Assembly: GCA_003558625.1 (NCBI GenBank) | Contig: PWPP01000118.1 | Span: forward strand, 1-35,736 | Source of the DNA: Syntrophomonas sp. | GTDB lineage: Bacteria > Bacillota > Syntrophomonadia > Syntrophomonadales > Syntrophomonadaceae | Length of the DNA stretch: 35,736 bases | Reading direction: 5' to 3' | Shown: positions 11,875-21,812 of the stretch, in pieces | Position numbering within the stretch: the first letter of the stretch is position 1 | Layout: every line of letters begins with the position of its first letter | Program-made: the position numbers and the translations under genes | Notes under the pieces: generated by a model | Seen by the model: the letters and a program-made list of their open reading frames with translations, nothing else | Told to the model about the DNA's origin: nothing | The model's database searches: none

Positions 11875-11907
11875 TCTAATATCTTTTGTCTGGGGAGTAA
11901 TGAACAT

Positions 11908-14595
11908 TTGGATATTATCACCTCACATAATGCTCTAGACTTTGACGGTCTGGCTTCCATGGTTGCTGCCGGCAAACTTTATCCGGGAGCGGTGAAAGTA
12001 TTTTCCGGAACGATTGCCCGCAATGTCAAGCAATTCATGGCATTATATAAGGATTCCCTGATTATAAAAAGATCAAAAGAAATAGATCAAAGCAAAGTTA
12101 AGAGGATTATTCTGGTAGATACGGCCAATCCAAATCGCCTGGGCAATTTTCAAGCCCTGGTAAAAAACAAAGACATTGAAATACACATTTATGATCATCA
12201 CCCGCCATCACCGGATGATCTGTCTGGAGTGGTGAAAAGAATAGAGAAAACCGGTGCAGCCACCACCATTTTAGTAGAAGAAATAATGGCAAAAAACATT
12301 CATATCACACCTTTTGATGCCAGTATCTTGGCTTTGGGCATTTATGAAGATACCGGCAGCCTGCTTTTTTCATCCACCACTGCCCGTGATGCGGCGGCAG
12401 TATCATATTTACTGGCCCAGGGTGCTAATTTGGCCGTAGTAACAAATTTCATGGATCTGCCTCTGTCGGATGAACAAAGGAGAATTTTGCAAAATTTACT
12501 GAATACCTCTAAGCATTACCAGATCAAGAACCTGGATATTGCTATTGCCATAGCTGAAGAAAGTACCTTTATAGCCGGTCTAGATATTGTTACCCATCGC
12601 TTAATAGAAGTTGAAAATTGTGATGCGGTATTTGTGGTCGCAAAAATGGGAGAGAGGATCTATGTTGTTGCACGCAGCAGGACCAACCGGCTAAGGGTGA
12701 ATGAAGTATTAAAAGAGATTGGCGGTAGCGGACAAGAAAAGGCAGCATCGGCTTCTATTAAAAACAGCAACCTGGAAGAAGTTATTGAACAGATCAAGAA
12801 AGGGATCTTTGAAAAAACCTATCCGGGTAGGTTGGCGCGGGATATCATGTCTAGTCCGGTTAAAACCTTGCCCCCGGATTTGAGAATGGAGGAAGCGGGC
12901 AAGATTATGCTTAGATATGGTCATACCGGTCTGCCCGTAGTAGAAGAAGGAACAATCGTAGGGATAATTTCCCGGCGTGATATAGACATGGCTAATATCC
13001 ATGATTTAGGTCATGCTCCGGTTAAGGGTTTTATGACCACGGAAGTTTTTTCGGTAACACCACAAACCCCATTGAATGATATACAGAACATTATGGTCCA
13101 GGAAGATGTAGGACGCTTACCGGTGATTGATCATAACAAATTGGTGGGGATTGTTTCCCGCACAGATATATTAAAGACTCTTCATGGTGAAGAATATCAT
13201 GAGGATCATGAAATATTGTATTCCAATCATGAGACCGATACACGAAATTATGCCGGACTCATGCAAACCAAACTTCCTTCCCGTATTACCTTGATTCTCA
13301 TGAGTGCAGGAACCCTGGCAGACGAAATGGGTTACCAGGCCTATTGTGTGGGTGGATTCGTCCGGGATTTTTTATTGGGGGTTCCGAATTTTGATGTGGA
13401 TCTAGTGGTGGAGGGAGATGGCATGGCATTAGCGCGGATGTTGGCCCTTAAGCTTGGAGGCAAGGCGCGGCTTCATGAAAGATTTAAAACCGGGGTTGTC
13501 ATACTAAACGATGGCAATAAAATAGATATTGCCACAGCCAGAACCGAATATTACGAGTACCCCGCAGCCCTGCCCACGGTAGAGAATTCATCGATAAAGG
13601 ATGACTTGTATCGCAGGGATTTTACCATTAATACCCTGGCGATTTGTTTAAACCAGAGCCGCATGGGGGACATCGTGGACTTTTTTGGAGGAAGGAAAGA
13701 CATACAGAATCAATATATACGTATTCTTTATAACTTCAGCTTTGTTGAAGATCCTACCAGAATAATTCGCGCCATCCGCTTCGAACAACGGTATAATTTT
13801 GTTATTGAAGAAGACACTTTGCGTTTTGCCCGGGATGCTATTGAACGCAGGATGCTAGGACGACTATCGTATAACCGGATCATGCAAGAGCTTATATTAA
13901 TATTAAATGAGAGAAATCCGGTCCCGGCAATAGAAAGAATGCAGGAAATTGGTGTTTGGGAGTATATTTTGCCCGAGGTTAGGCCTGAGACGATAGATTG
14001 GAACAAATTAAAAAGAGTGCCCCTGGTAAAGGGATGGTGGGATGCCAGGTATTATAAAACCGCCGTTAAGACCTGGTTAATTTATATTTTAATCTTAATA
14101 TCCGGTTTAACCAAAAATGAACTTGAAAAAGTAAGGGAAAGATATCCATTATATAAATATACGCAAAAAAGCATACAGGAGGCCCTAAAAGTGCCGGCTA
14201 TCATCAACAAAATCCAAAAGGAGCCGGAAATGCCCCTGAGTGAACTTGATCCATTACTAGCAAAGTTTAACATCGAAAGTATGATTTATCTGCTTCTTTC
14301 CATAGGAGAGGAGAGGGTTTTTGAAACAGTGGCCTGCTACCTGGATGTAAAAGATAAAACTAAATTAGAAATCACCGGACATGATTTAATCAACATGGGG
14401 TTAACGCCGGGGCCGGATTTTAGCAAAATACTCTCCCGCATATACCAGCTCAAATTAGATCAGGTGATTAAGAGTCATATGGATGAGCTTCAATTTGCCC
14501 AGGCTTGGATTAAAGAAGGGAGGCTAATAGATGGAGTGGATTCTAAACACGATGACATGGATACCGGCGATCTTAATCGCCCTAACATTTCATGA
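11908..14595 (+). CDS. DHH phosphoesterase - tandem CBS - poly(A) polymerase/tRNA nucleotidyltransferase fusion
   Basis: DHH-type motifs (SHNALDFDGLASM, LVDTANPNRLG, YDHHPPSPDD), two CBS repeats (DIMSSPVKTLPPDLRMEEAGKIM... and GFMTTEVFSVTPQTPLNDIQNIM...), nucleotidyltransferase head (AYCVGGFVRDFLLGVPNFDVDLVVEGDG, YRRDFTINTLAI). Confidence 0.92.
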   Translation: MDIITSHNALDFDGLASMVAAGKLYPGAVKVFSGTIARNVKQFMALYKDSLIIKRSKEIDQSKVKRIILVDTANPNRLGNFQALVKNKDIEIHIYDHHPPSPDDLSGVVKRIEKTGAATTILVEEIMAKNIHITPFDASILALGIYEDTGSLLFSSTTARDAAAVSYLLAQGANLAVVTNFMDLPLSDEQRRILQNLLNTSKHYQIKNLDIAIAIAEESTFIAGLDIVTHRLIEVENCDAVFVVAKMGERIYVVARSRTNRLRVNEVLKEIGGSGQEKAASASIKNSNLEEVIEQIKKGIFEKTYPGRLARDIMSSPVKTLPPDLRMEEAGKIMLRYGHTGLPVVEEGTIVGIISRRDIDMANIHDLGHAPVKGFMTTEVFSVTPQTPLNDIQNIMVQEDVGRLPVIDHNKLVGIVSRTDILKTLHGEEYHEDHEILYSNHETDTRNYAGLMQTKLPSRITLILMSAGTLADEMGYQAYCVGGFVRDFLLGVPNFDVDLVVEGDGMALARMLALKLGGKARLHERFKTGVVILNDGNKIDIATARTEYYEYPAALPTVENSSIKDDLYRRDFTINTLAICLNQSRMGDIVDFFGGRKDIQNQYIRILYNFSFVEDPTRIIRAIRFEQRYNFVIEEDTLRFARDAIERRMLGRLSYNRIMQELILILNERNPVPAIERMQEIGVWEYILPEVRPETIDWNKLKRVPLVKGWWDARYYKTAVKTWLIYILILISGLTKNELEKVRERYPLYKYTQKSIQEALKVPAIINKIQKEPEMPLSELDPLLAKFNIESMIYLLLSIGEERVFETVACYLDVKDKTKLEITGHDLINMGLTPGPDFSKILSRIYQLKLDQVIKSHMDELQFAQAWIKEGRLIDGVDSKHDDMDTGDLNRPNIS

Positions 14596-15154
14596 ATATG
14601 CCCATGGTAAGGTGGCAGATCTTTTAGGGGATCATACTCCTTACCACCAGGGAAGACTTACGCTAAACCCGTTACCGCACATAGACTGGGTGGGTTTTCT
14701 GATGTTATTGCTATTTAAATTCGGTTGGGCTAAGCCCGTACAGGTTAATCCCATGAATTTTAAGAATGTGGGCATGAAAAGAGGGATGCTTTTAGTCTCT
14801 GCAGCGGGGCCGGCGATGAATTTTGCCCTGGCTTTTGTGGGTATGCTGTTGTATAAATATGTTTTGCTTTTTTCCGGCCAGGAATGGGCACATATCACCA
14901 TGAATCTCTTGATCCCACTTATTTGGATCAATATTTTTCTGGCAATTTTTAATCTTTTGCCCGTACCTCCCCTGGACGGATCAAAAATCTTAGCCGGGTT
15001 ATTACCCGATGCAGGGACGAAACTTTTGTATTCCCTTGAACAGTATGGTCCTTTGCTATTGCTTTTACTGATTATGACCGGGGTGGTTGGAAAAATCATA
15101 TTGCCCCTGGCTTATTCAGTTTTTGGTTTATTGGAGTTTATACTGCTGGGATAA
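14531..15154 (+). CDS. Site-2 protease (M50) family membrane metalloprotease
   Basis: HExxH motif LTFHEYAHGKVADLLGD..., second metal motif FNLLPVPPLDGSKIL; SD gggagg at 14518-14523. Confidence 0.93.
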   Translation: MEWILNTMTWIPAILIALTFHEYAHGKVADLLGDHTPYHQGRLTLNPLPHIDWVGFLMLLLFKFGWAKPVQVNPMNFKNVGMKRGMLLVSAAGPAMNFALAFVGMLLYKYVLLFSGQEWAHITMNLLIPLIWINIFLAIFNLLPVPPLDGSKILAGLLPDAGTKLLYSLEQYGPLLLLLLIMTGVVGKIILPLAYSVFGLLEFILLG

Positions 15155-15166
15155 GGAGAAAACCGA

Positions 15167-15901
15167 ATGGGTTACATGGTAGCCATAGAACATTTCCATG
15201 GTCCACTAGACTTGCTGCTTTACTTAATTGAAAAGAACGAAGTGGATATTTATCATATACCGGTGGCACTAGTGGCGGACCAGTATATACAATACCTCCA
15301 TGAGCAAAGATCAGCAGATTTGGAAAACATTTCGGATTTTTTAATCATGGCTTCCTATTTGCTATACCTAAAAGCAAAAGCCCTTTTGCCGTCGGGGCAG
15401 ATCCATGATCCGGGTCTTGAAGAGGACCCGGAAGACCCCCAAAAGGAATTAGGCCGCAAATTGCATCAATATCAAAAATATAAAAAGGCCGCTCAATTCT
15501 TAATGTTCTGCCAAAACGGCAATGTATCAAGATGTTTCTTTAAAGAAAAGCAGGGTTTGGGGATGAAGACCGAGCGGGTTATCAAAGGGCAGCGATCGGC
15601 TTTAATTGGGGCCTATCAATATATCCTGAACCGGAAAAAGGCCATCACATTTTTCCGTAACCGGGGCCGCCATGATTTCAATCTCAAAAAACAACAGGAA
15701 GAACTGCTTAAACATCTGAAAAACAACCCCCAGGGGATTGTTTTTCAATCTCATATTCAAAAACATTGCCCGGTCCCGGAGGTATCTTCATATTTTCTGG
15801 CTTTGCTGGAATTGGTCCGTTTAAAAAAAGTCAAAGTATACCAGGATCGATTATTTGGGGACATAAAAATTGTATTGGCAGGTGATGGTGCATTATGCTG
15901 A
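15167..15901 (+). CDS. scpA: Segregation and condensation protein A
   Basis: FHGPLDLLLYLIEKNEVDIYHIPVALVADQYIQYL, SDFLIMASYLLYLKAKALLP; followed by scpB. Confidence 0.95.
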   Translation: MGYMVAIEHFHGPLDLLLYLIEKNEVDIYHIPVALVADQYIQYLHEQRSADLENISDFLIMASYLLYLKAKALLPSGQIHDPGLEEDPEDPQKELGRKLHQYQKYKKAAQFLMFCQNGNVSRCFFKEKQGLGMKTERVIKGQRSALIGAYQYILNRKKAITFFRNRGRHDFNLKKQQEELLKHLKNNPQGIVFQSHIQKHCPVPEVSSYFLALLELVRLKKVKVYQDRLFGDIKIVLAGDGALC

Positions 15902-16407
15902 TTCGTGATGAGCTTAAAGCAGCAATAGAAGCCGTACTTTTTGCCCGGGGAGAAAAGGTAAGCCTGGAAGAATTAAGCCAGATTGTTGGTTTTACTCCCC
16001 GGGATATAAAAACTATAATGGAAGAAATACAAGGTGACTATAATCAAAAAAAACATGGCATTCAAGTGATAGAAGATAATAATACCTATGTTATGTGCAC
16101 CAAACCTGAATATCATAAGGTTTTATGGGGGAGGGTAAAGATCTATCATCAGCGCTTGACGGCACCTGCCCTGGAAACCTTGGCTATTATTGCATACCAG
16201 CAGCCGGTCAGCAGAGGTGAAATTGAAAGCATTAGGGGTGTTAGGTGTGATAAAACGATTCATACATTACTGGAAAAGAGGCTGATCCAGGAGGCAGAGA
16301 ATAAAACCAAGCCTTTTGGAGCAGCATGTTATAGCACTACGGAGGAATTTCTGAGAGTTTTTGGACTGGCTTCATTAAATGATTTGCCTGAGTTGGAGGA
16401 GGGTTAA
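15895..16407 (+). CDS. scpB: Segregation and condensation protein B
   Basis: LKAAIEAVLFARGEKVSLEELSQIVG, LAIIAYQQPVSRGEIESIRGVRCDKTIHTLLEKRLI. Confidence 0.95.
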   Translation: MLIRDELKAAIEAVLFARGEKVSLEELSQIVGFTPRDIKTIMEEIQGDYNQKKHGIQVIEDNNTYVMCTKPEYHKVLWGRVKIYHQRLTAPALETLAIIAYQQPVSRGEIESIRGVRCDKTIHTLLEKRLIQEAENKTKPFGAACYSTTEEFLRVFGLASLNDLPELEEG

Positions 16408-16408
16408 T

Positions 16409-16981
16409 GTGACCAAGTATTCTCTGGAGGAAGAAATAAAGATCAAAGCCCAGAAAGCGAGAAGTGTTGCACGGTATATGTATAGCACACGGGATTTGGT
16501 GGAAGATCAAATTATTAAAGCCCAGGAAAAGGGGTTTTTTGATAATCTTGAAGGAGCAGGAAAAGAGATTAAATTCGAAGAGAACCCATACGAACCTCCT
16601 GAACTCAGGATGGTATTCAAGCTGCTAAAGGATAACAATTTTGCACCATATTGGATTGAGCTGGGAAAAGAAATTGATGCTGACCTGGAAGCCTTTTGGA
16701 AAGAAGCTGATTATTTTAAACGTTACTGCGTTTCTTTTTATAAAGACAAGAATACCCAAACCAAAATCAACCGATTTGAGAAAAAGAAAGCGCATTTTTA
16801 TTATGAATGCAAGTTAAAATTGCAAAAGCTAAATGATAAAATCAACAATTTCAATTTACATTGTCCCACTTTCAGAATCACCCGGGGTAATTTAAACATA
16901 ACCGATGAAATGAACAAGGTGGTCCAACTGATTGAAGCTGCTATGGAAGAGGCCTTGCGAAAAGCCCGTAAACAATTTTAA
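16409..16981 (+). CDS. DUF1992 (DnaJ-homologue C28-like) family protein, GTG start
   Basis: RDLVEDQIIKAQEKGFFDNLEGAGKEIKFEENPYEPPELRMVFKLLKDNNFAPYWIELGKEID. Confidence 0.8.
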   Translation: MTKYSLEEEIKIKAQKARSVARYMYSTRDLVEDQIIKAQEKGFFDNLEGAGKEIKFEENPYEPPELRMVFKLLKDNNFAPYWIELGKEIDADLEAFWKEADYFKRYCVSFYKDKNTQTKINRFEKKKAHFYYECKLKLQKLNDKINNFNLHCPTFRITRGNLNITDEMNKVVQLIEAAMEEALRKARKQF

Positions 16982-17040
16982 TCATACGTCATGTATATAA
17001 CAGATCCAGGCAAAAATCACAGAGAACAAGGAGGATGTAT

Positions 17041-17670
17041 ATGTTATTGGATCTTAGGGTAAAGGATTTTGTAGACCAATTGGCCACTGAAGCTCCTACC
17101 CCCGGTGGCGGGAGTGTTGCAGCCATTGCCGGGGCTTTAGGGGCGGGGTTAATATCTATGGTATGTCGCCTGACCTTGGGTAAAAAAGGGTATGAAGCCG
17201 TGGAAGAGGATATGAAAATTATTTTGGAAAAAAGCGAAGCATTAAGAATGAGAATGTTGCAATTAATCGATGAAGACAGCCACGCTTTTGATCAGGTGAT
17301 GAGCGGTTTTAAGCTGCCCCAAAGAGATGATCAGGAAAAAGCTCATAGAGCTCGCTTTCTGCAAGAAGCCTATAAGAAAGCCTCTGATACCCCGTTTGCA
17401 ATAGCAGAATATTGTTTGCAAATCCTGCTCTTAGCAGAAAAAGCAATTACCCGGGGGAACAAAAATCTTATCAGTGATGTGGGAGTGGCAGCAAAGGTTA
17501 CAGCAGCAGCTTTAGAAAGTGCATTTATGAATATAGATATAAATCTTCCTGCGATTAAAGACCGGGACTATGTGGCTAATATGAAAACCAATATGCAGGA
17601 AATCAAATACCAGGCCGAAGCCAGCACCCAGAAGACCTATCTGGAATATGATGCAATAATGGGGTCATGA
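17041..17670 (+). CDS. fchA: Cyclodeaminase/cyclohydrolase (formiminotransferase-cyclodeaminase family), methenyl-THF metabolism
   Basis: VKDFVDQLATEAPTPGGGSVAAIAGALGAGLISMVCRLT; immediately upstream of fhs; SD aaggagg. An alternative in-frame ATG is at 17035. Confidence 0.9.
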   Translation: MLLDLRVKDFVDQLATEAPTPGGGSVAAIAGALGAGLISMVCRLTLGKKGYEAVEEDMKIILEKSEALRMRMLQLIDEDSHAFDQVMSGFKLPQRDDQEKAHRARFLQEAYKKASDTPFAIAEYCLQILLLAEKAITRGNKNLISDVGVAAKVTAAALESAFMNIDINLPAIKDRDYVANMKTNMQEIKYQAEASTQKTYLEYDAIMGS

Positions 17671-17741
17671 AGAATGTATCAAAAAAATGGTTATTGGGTG
17701 TAACTGCGCTATAGATCCAATAAATATTGAGGAGGGAAAGT

Positions 17742-19409
17742 ATGAAAAGTGATATAGAAATTGCCCAAACGACTTCCATGAAACCCATTAAGGATGTTGC
17801 CGGCACACTGGGTTTAGACGCAGATGACATTGAGCTTTACGGCCCTTATAAGGCCAAGATATCCTTAGAGGTCAGGGAAAAACTTAAAGACAAACCGGAT
17901 GGGAGATTAATTTTGGTCACGGCGATAAATCCTACCCCGGCGGGCGAAGGTAAAACAACCACAACAATTGGCCTGGGCATGGCCTTAAACCGCATGGGCA
18001 AAAAAGCGATTATTGCATTGCGGGAGCCTTCTTTAGGTCCTAGCTTTGGTCTTAAGGGGGGAGCCACGGGCGGAGGCTATTCCCAGCTGGTTCCCATGGA
18101 AGATATAAATCTACATTTTACCGGGGATATTCATGCAGTAACAACCAGCCACAATCTGTTAGCCGCAATGCTTGATAACAGCATCCACCAGGGAAATCCC
18201 CTCAATATTGATCCTCGTAGAATTGTGTTAAGAAGAGTGATGGATCTGAATGAACGAGCACTCCGCAATATCGTCATTGGCCTGGGGGGCACGGCCCATG
18301 GGGTTCCCCGTGAATCTGGCTTTGACATTACGGTTGCTTCTGAAGTAATGGCTTGTCTGTGCCTGGCTGTTGACCTGAATGATATGAAAAAACGGCTGGA
18401 ACGGATTATTGTTGCTTATACCTATGAAGGACAACCAGTCACGGCCCTGGACTTAAAAGTTACGGGTTCTATGACGTTGTTATTAAAGGATGCCATTAAA
18501 CCTAACCTGGTGCAGACAACGGAAAATACTCCTGCTTTAGTCCATGGGGGTCCCTTTGCCAATATCGCCCACGGTTGCAATAGTATCGTGGCCACCTCTT
18601 TAGGGCTGAAACTAGGCGATTACCTGGTTACCGAAGCCGGGTTTGGAGCTGATCTGGGAGCGGAGAAATTTTTTAACCTAAAATGCAGGTATGGCGGGCT
18701 TCAACCGGATGCTGCAGTAGTCGTTGCTAGTATTCGAGCTTTAAAGATTCATGGGGGAGTGGAAAAGAGTGATGTGGACGAAAAAAACCTGGAGGCAGTA
18801 AAACGTGGCATGGCCAACCTGGAAAAACACCTGGACAACATAAAAGGGTTTGGCATCCCCGTAGTGGTAGCCCTGAACGAATTCCCCACTGACAGCGAAG
18901 ATGAAATAAATCTGATAGTTGAGAGATGTAATCATGAGGGAGCAGAAGTGGCGGTTTCCAGGGTTTGGTCTTCAGGCAGCGCCGGGGGCACAGAACTGGC
19001 TCAAAAGGTTATAATGGCGGCGGATAAGCCAGGCAGCTTTCATTACACGTATGCTTTGGAGCAACCCCTCAAAACGAAAATTGCAAGCATTTGCCGCCAG
19101 ATTTATGGAGCTGATGAAGTAAAATACTCGGACAAGGCAGACAAGTCGATAAGTCAGTATGAAGCCATGGGATATGGGGATCTTCCCATATGTATGGCCA
19201 AAACCCAATATTCCTTATCTGACGACCCCAGCCTTAAAGGAAGGCCATCTCACTTTGATATTACCGTTAGGGAAGTTGGATTATCGGCCGGAGCAGGTTT
19301 TATTGTCCCCCTGGCGGGATCTATCCTGACCATGCCCGGTTTGAGTAAGCATCCCAGTGCAGAAAAAATTGATATTTTACCAGACGGCAAGATTGTGGGT
19401 CTTTTTTAA
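17742..19409 (+). CDS. fhs: Formate--tetrahydrofolate ligase
   Basis: [72 protein letters not shown] ggaggga precedes ATG 17742. Confidence 0.98.
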   Translation: MKSDIEIAQTTSMKPIKDVAGTLGLDADDIELYGPYKAKISLEVREKLKDKPDGRLILVTAINPTPAGEGKTTTTIGLGMALNRMGKKAIIALREPSLGPSFGLKGGATGGGYSQLVPMEDINLHFTGDIHAVTTSHNLLAAMLDNSIHQGNPLNIDPRRIVLRRVMDLNERALRNIVIGLGGTAHGVPRESGFDITVASEVMACLCLAVDLNDMKKRLERIIVAYTYEGQPVTALDLKVTGSMTLLLKDAIKPNLVQTTENTPALVHGGPFANIAHGCNSIVATSLGLKLGDYLVTEAGFGADLGAEKFFNLKCRYGGLQPDAAVVVASIRALKIHGGVEKSDVDEKNLEAVKRGMANLEKHLDNIKGFGIPVVVALNEFPTDSEDEINLIVERCNHEGAEVAVSRVWSSGSAGGTELAQKVIMAADKPGSFHYTYALEQPLKTKIASICRQIYGADEVKYSDKADKSISQYEAMGYGDLPICMAKTQYSLSDDPSLKGRPSHFDITVREVGLSAGAGFIVPLAGSILTMPGLSKHPSAEKIDILPDGKIVGLF

Positions 19410-19482
19410 AGCGGCGTCTTCAGAGGCCAAAGTCCGTTTTTTTGGAGGGTAGACCTGGAAGAAATGGTATGATGATTGTATG

Positions 19483-19507
19483 AAGGGGGATTATGATCCC
19501 CCTTTTT
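19483..19507 (+). terminator. Rho-independent terminator between convergent fhs and folE
   Basis: aagggggat-tatg-atcccccttttt, perfect 9-bp stem with T tract. Confidence 0.92.
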
Positions 19508-19545
19508 GGATGTCATAAAAGTAAAGCCTGGAAGCTCTATTCATT

Positions 19546-20142
19546 TTAAACGGTTTTATTAATCAGGGAAAACACCTCGGCCCTGGTTTGTAATCGTGTT
19601 TCAAACAAGCCCCGGACTGCTGAAGTAACGGTCAGAGCGCCTGGCTTTTTTATACCCCTCATACTCATACACATGTGTTCAGCTTCGATAACCACCGCAA
19701 CTCCCAAGGGATTTATTTCACGGTTGAGGCAGTCCGCAATTTGGGAAGTAAGTCTTTCCTGAAGCTGGGGGCGTTTGGCAAAAGCTTCAGCGACCCGGGC
19801 GAGCTTACTGATGCCAACTATTTTCCCCCCTCGTGGAATATAGGCCACATGGCATTGACCGAAAAAAGGCAGCAAGTGATGCTCGCACATAGAATACAAC
19901 GGGATGTTTTTAACCAATACCAGTTCATCATGATGTTCTGAAAAATATACCCGTAAAAGTTCCCGGGGTTCGCTGTGAATCCCGCTAAAGATTTCTTCAT
20001 ACATTTTCGCAACCCGTTCGGGGGTATCTATAAGCCCTTCTCTTTGTGGGTCTTCTCCGATGCCTTCTAGGATCATTTTCACAGCTTTTTCTATTATCTC
20101 TTTGTTAACCTTTTTTTTCATGATATATCCCGGTTTCATCAA
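19546..20142 (-). CDS. folE: GTP cyclohydrolase I
   Basis: [80 protein letters not shown]. Confidence 0.97.
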   Translation of the reverse strand: MMKPGYIMKKKVNKEIIEKAVKMILEGIGEDPQREGLIDTPERVAKMYEEIFSGIHSEPRELLRVYFSEHHDELVLVKNIPLYSMCEHHLLPFFGQCHVAYIPRGGKIVGISKLARVAEAFAKRPQLQERLTSQIADCLNREINPLGVAVVIEAEHMCMSMRGIKKPGALTVTSAVRGLFETRLQTRAEVFSLINKTV

Positions 20143-20496
20143 ATTTAAAATCCATGAGGTTTAACACTTCATTTGTCATTGCGAAGGCAGTTCACTAATC
20201 ACAATGGAGCCACTTTTTCAGGAAGAAGATTTAAAAGGGGGAGCTGGAGCTCGTTCTTGAGAAAATCAAAAGGCCCAAACTATGTGCAACTCATGCCCTG
20301 AAAGCAGATGTTTTCTAAACTGCCTGAAACCCAGGTTATTCACCTGCCTTTCTTATACTCATTACGGTTATCGACATAAATATTTGCCGGTGCATGATTG
20401 GTCTGGCGAATAATGCCGGTTTATCATGTTTCATAAAACACACTAGGATCATTGTCATTTTAATTTATTCTACAGAAAAATGCCATGCTATTCTGA

Positions 20497-21693
20497 TTAA
20501 AGCTTAAAAGGAAAGAATTTTTCAAAGCGTGACCGGCATTTTTTTCGATAGTCATTCTGCAGGGAGCAAAGGGTTTTTTCTAATTCATATAAGGAACCGA
20601 GGCCATTAACCGGACCGGTTTTATTGATCAGTGCCTGGGCGCGGTTTGTTATGGGCAGGATATGGTAAATCTGATTCAACCAGCGGGACGGTATCTTATC
20701 CCGGCCCAGACTGGCACCGTATAAAGCTCCACTCATAGCTCCGGTGGCGGCAGGATTTTCTGCTTCTTTAACGGCATCTGACAATGCCCCGGCGAAGCCG
20801 TCACCACTTACCAGAAAACGGGAGAAGATGGGCATAAAGGACTCCAGGGCAGAAGCAGAAGCCCGAAAATTACTTGTTGGTTTCCCCGGTTCCATTCTGA
20901 TCCCGGTCTCGGGGGAAGGGCTATGGAGGAGATCGGCTAATGTGCGAATGGCTTCTGAAACTTCATGCCGGGTGGTTTCGCTCCAATATACCATGGGATG
21001 TTCGCTTATCTGTAATTCTGCTTCATATATGAACCGGTATAAGGCCTTTAAAAAGGACGTATTTCTGATTGGGGGAGCGTTAAAAACATGACAGGAAATG
21101 GTATAAGCTACTACCGCTGCTAAGGCGATGGACCTGATATCCCGGTGTGTGATAATAGTGCATTCTGTTATGGCCTTGATTAATTCCATGTCATTATGAG
21201 CATAGTAAATCCCTAAGGGAGCAATTTTTGCTGCCGCTGCCATATCAAAACCATGTACTCCAGATTCATGGGGGGGTATAAAACCTAAAAGCCTGTTTAA
21301 AAATTTTTTAAAGGCCTGGTCTTCTCCCCGGAACAGACCCAGGGGATTCCGGGTTTGGTAGCGGGCCCATTGCAGATAAATTCCGGCCATATAACCAAGG
21401 TCTATTTTCTGGTGCAATTGCAATGTTTCCATTATAATCAGTGCTTGCTGGGCATGAAGGCTATAAAGACCGGGGAGTGTTATGTGATTTATAGCTCTTT
21501 GCACCTGATTCATTTGTTTCTCAGGGCTTCCCCGGGTGATGAATGAGGCTAGAGGGTCCATTGCAGAAATGTCCTGTAGGTGGTCCATTTTCTCAGGCAT
21601 CTTGTCCGGGGGGATTGTTTTTGTCAGGGTTCCTATAACATCGCCACAGACAAGGCCTAACAAAGCTCCCAGGGCTTTATCTTCATAAGTCAA
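20497..21693 (-). CDS. ADP-ribosylglycohydrolase-fold protein, probably catalytically degenerate
   Basis: DKALGALLGLVCGDVIG, AAAKIAPLGIYYAHNDMELIKAITECTIITHRDIRSIALAAVVAY, ATGAMSGALYGASLGRDKIPSRW. Canonical TDDT and GxDxDT motifs not seen. Confidence 0.7.
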   Translation of the reverse strand: MTYEDKALGALLGLVCGDVIGTLTKTIPPDKMPEKMDHLQDISAMDPLASFITRGSPEKQMNQVQRAINHITLPGLYSLHAQQALIIMETLQLHQKIDLGYMAGIYLQWARYQTRNPLGLFRGEDQAFKKFLNRLLGFIPPHESGVHGFDMAAAAKIAPLGIYYAHNDMELIKAITECTIITHRDIRSIALAAVVAYTISCHVFNAPPIRNTSFLKALYRFIYEAELQISEHPMVYWSETTRHEVSEAIRTLADLLHSPSPETGIRMEPGKPTSNFRASASALESFMPIFSRFLVSGDGFAGALSDAVKEAENPAATGAMSGALYGASLGRDKIPSRWLNQIYHILPITNRAQALINKTGPVNGLGSLYELEKTLCSLQNDYRKKCRSRFEKFFPFKL

Positions 21694-21812
21694 CTCTGTA
21701 TACTCCTTTATCTAAACTTGGTGATAGTAATATATAATAGAAAGACAATGAAATCATGCTTACATACTAACGTATTTTCAGACCGCAGCAAAGAGAAAAA
21801 GGTAGGTGCAGA

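Noticed and set aside
20143-20496. REP-like fragment tgtcattgcga...tcacaatgga and small hairpins in the folE upstream gap
   Set aside because: Single short imperfect stem, no second copy seen in the window; insufficient to call a repeat element.
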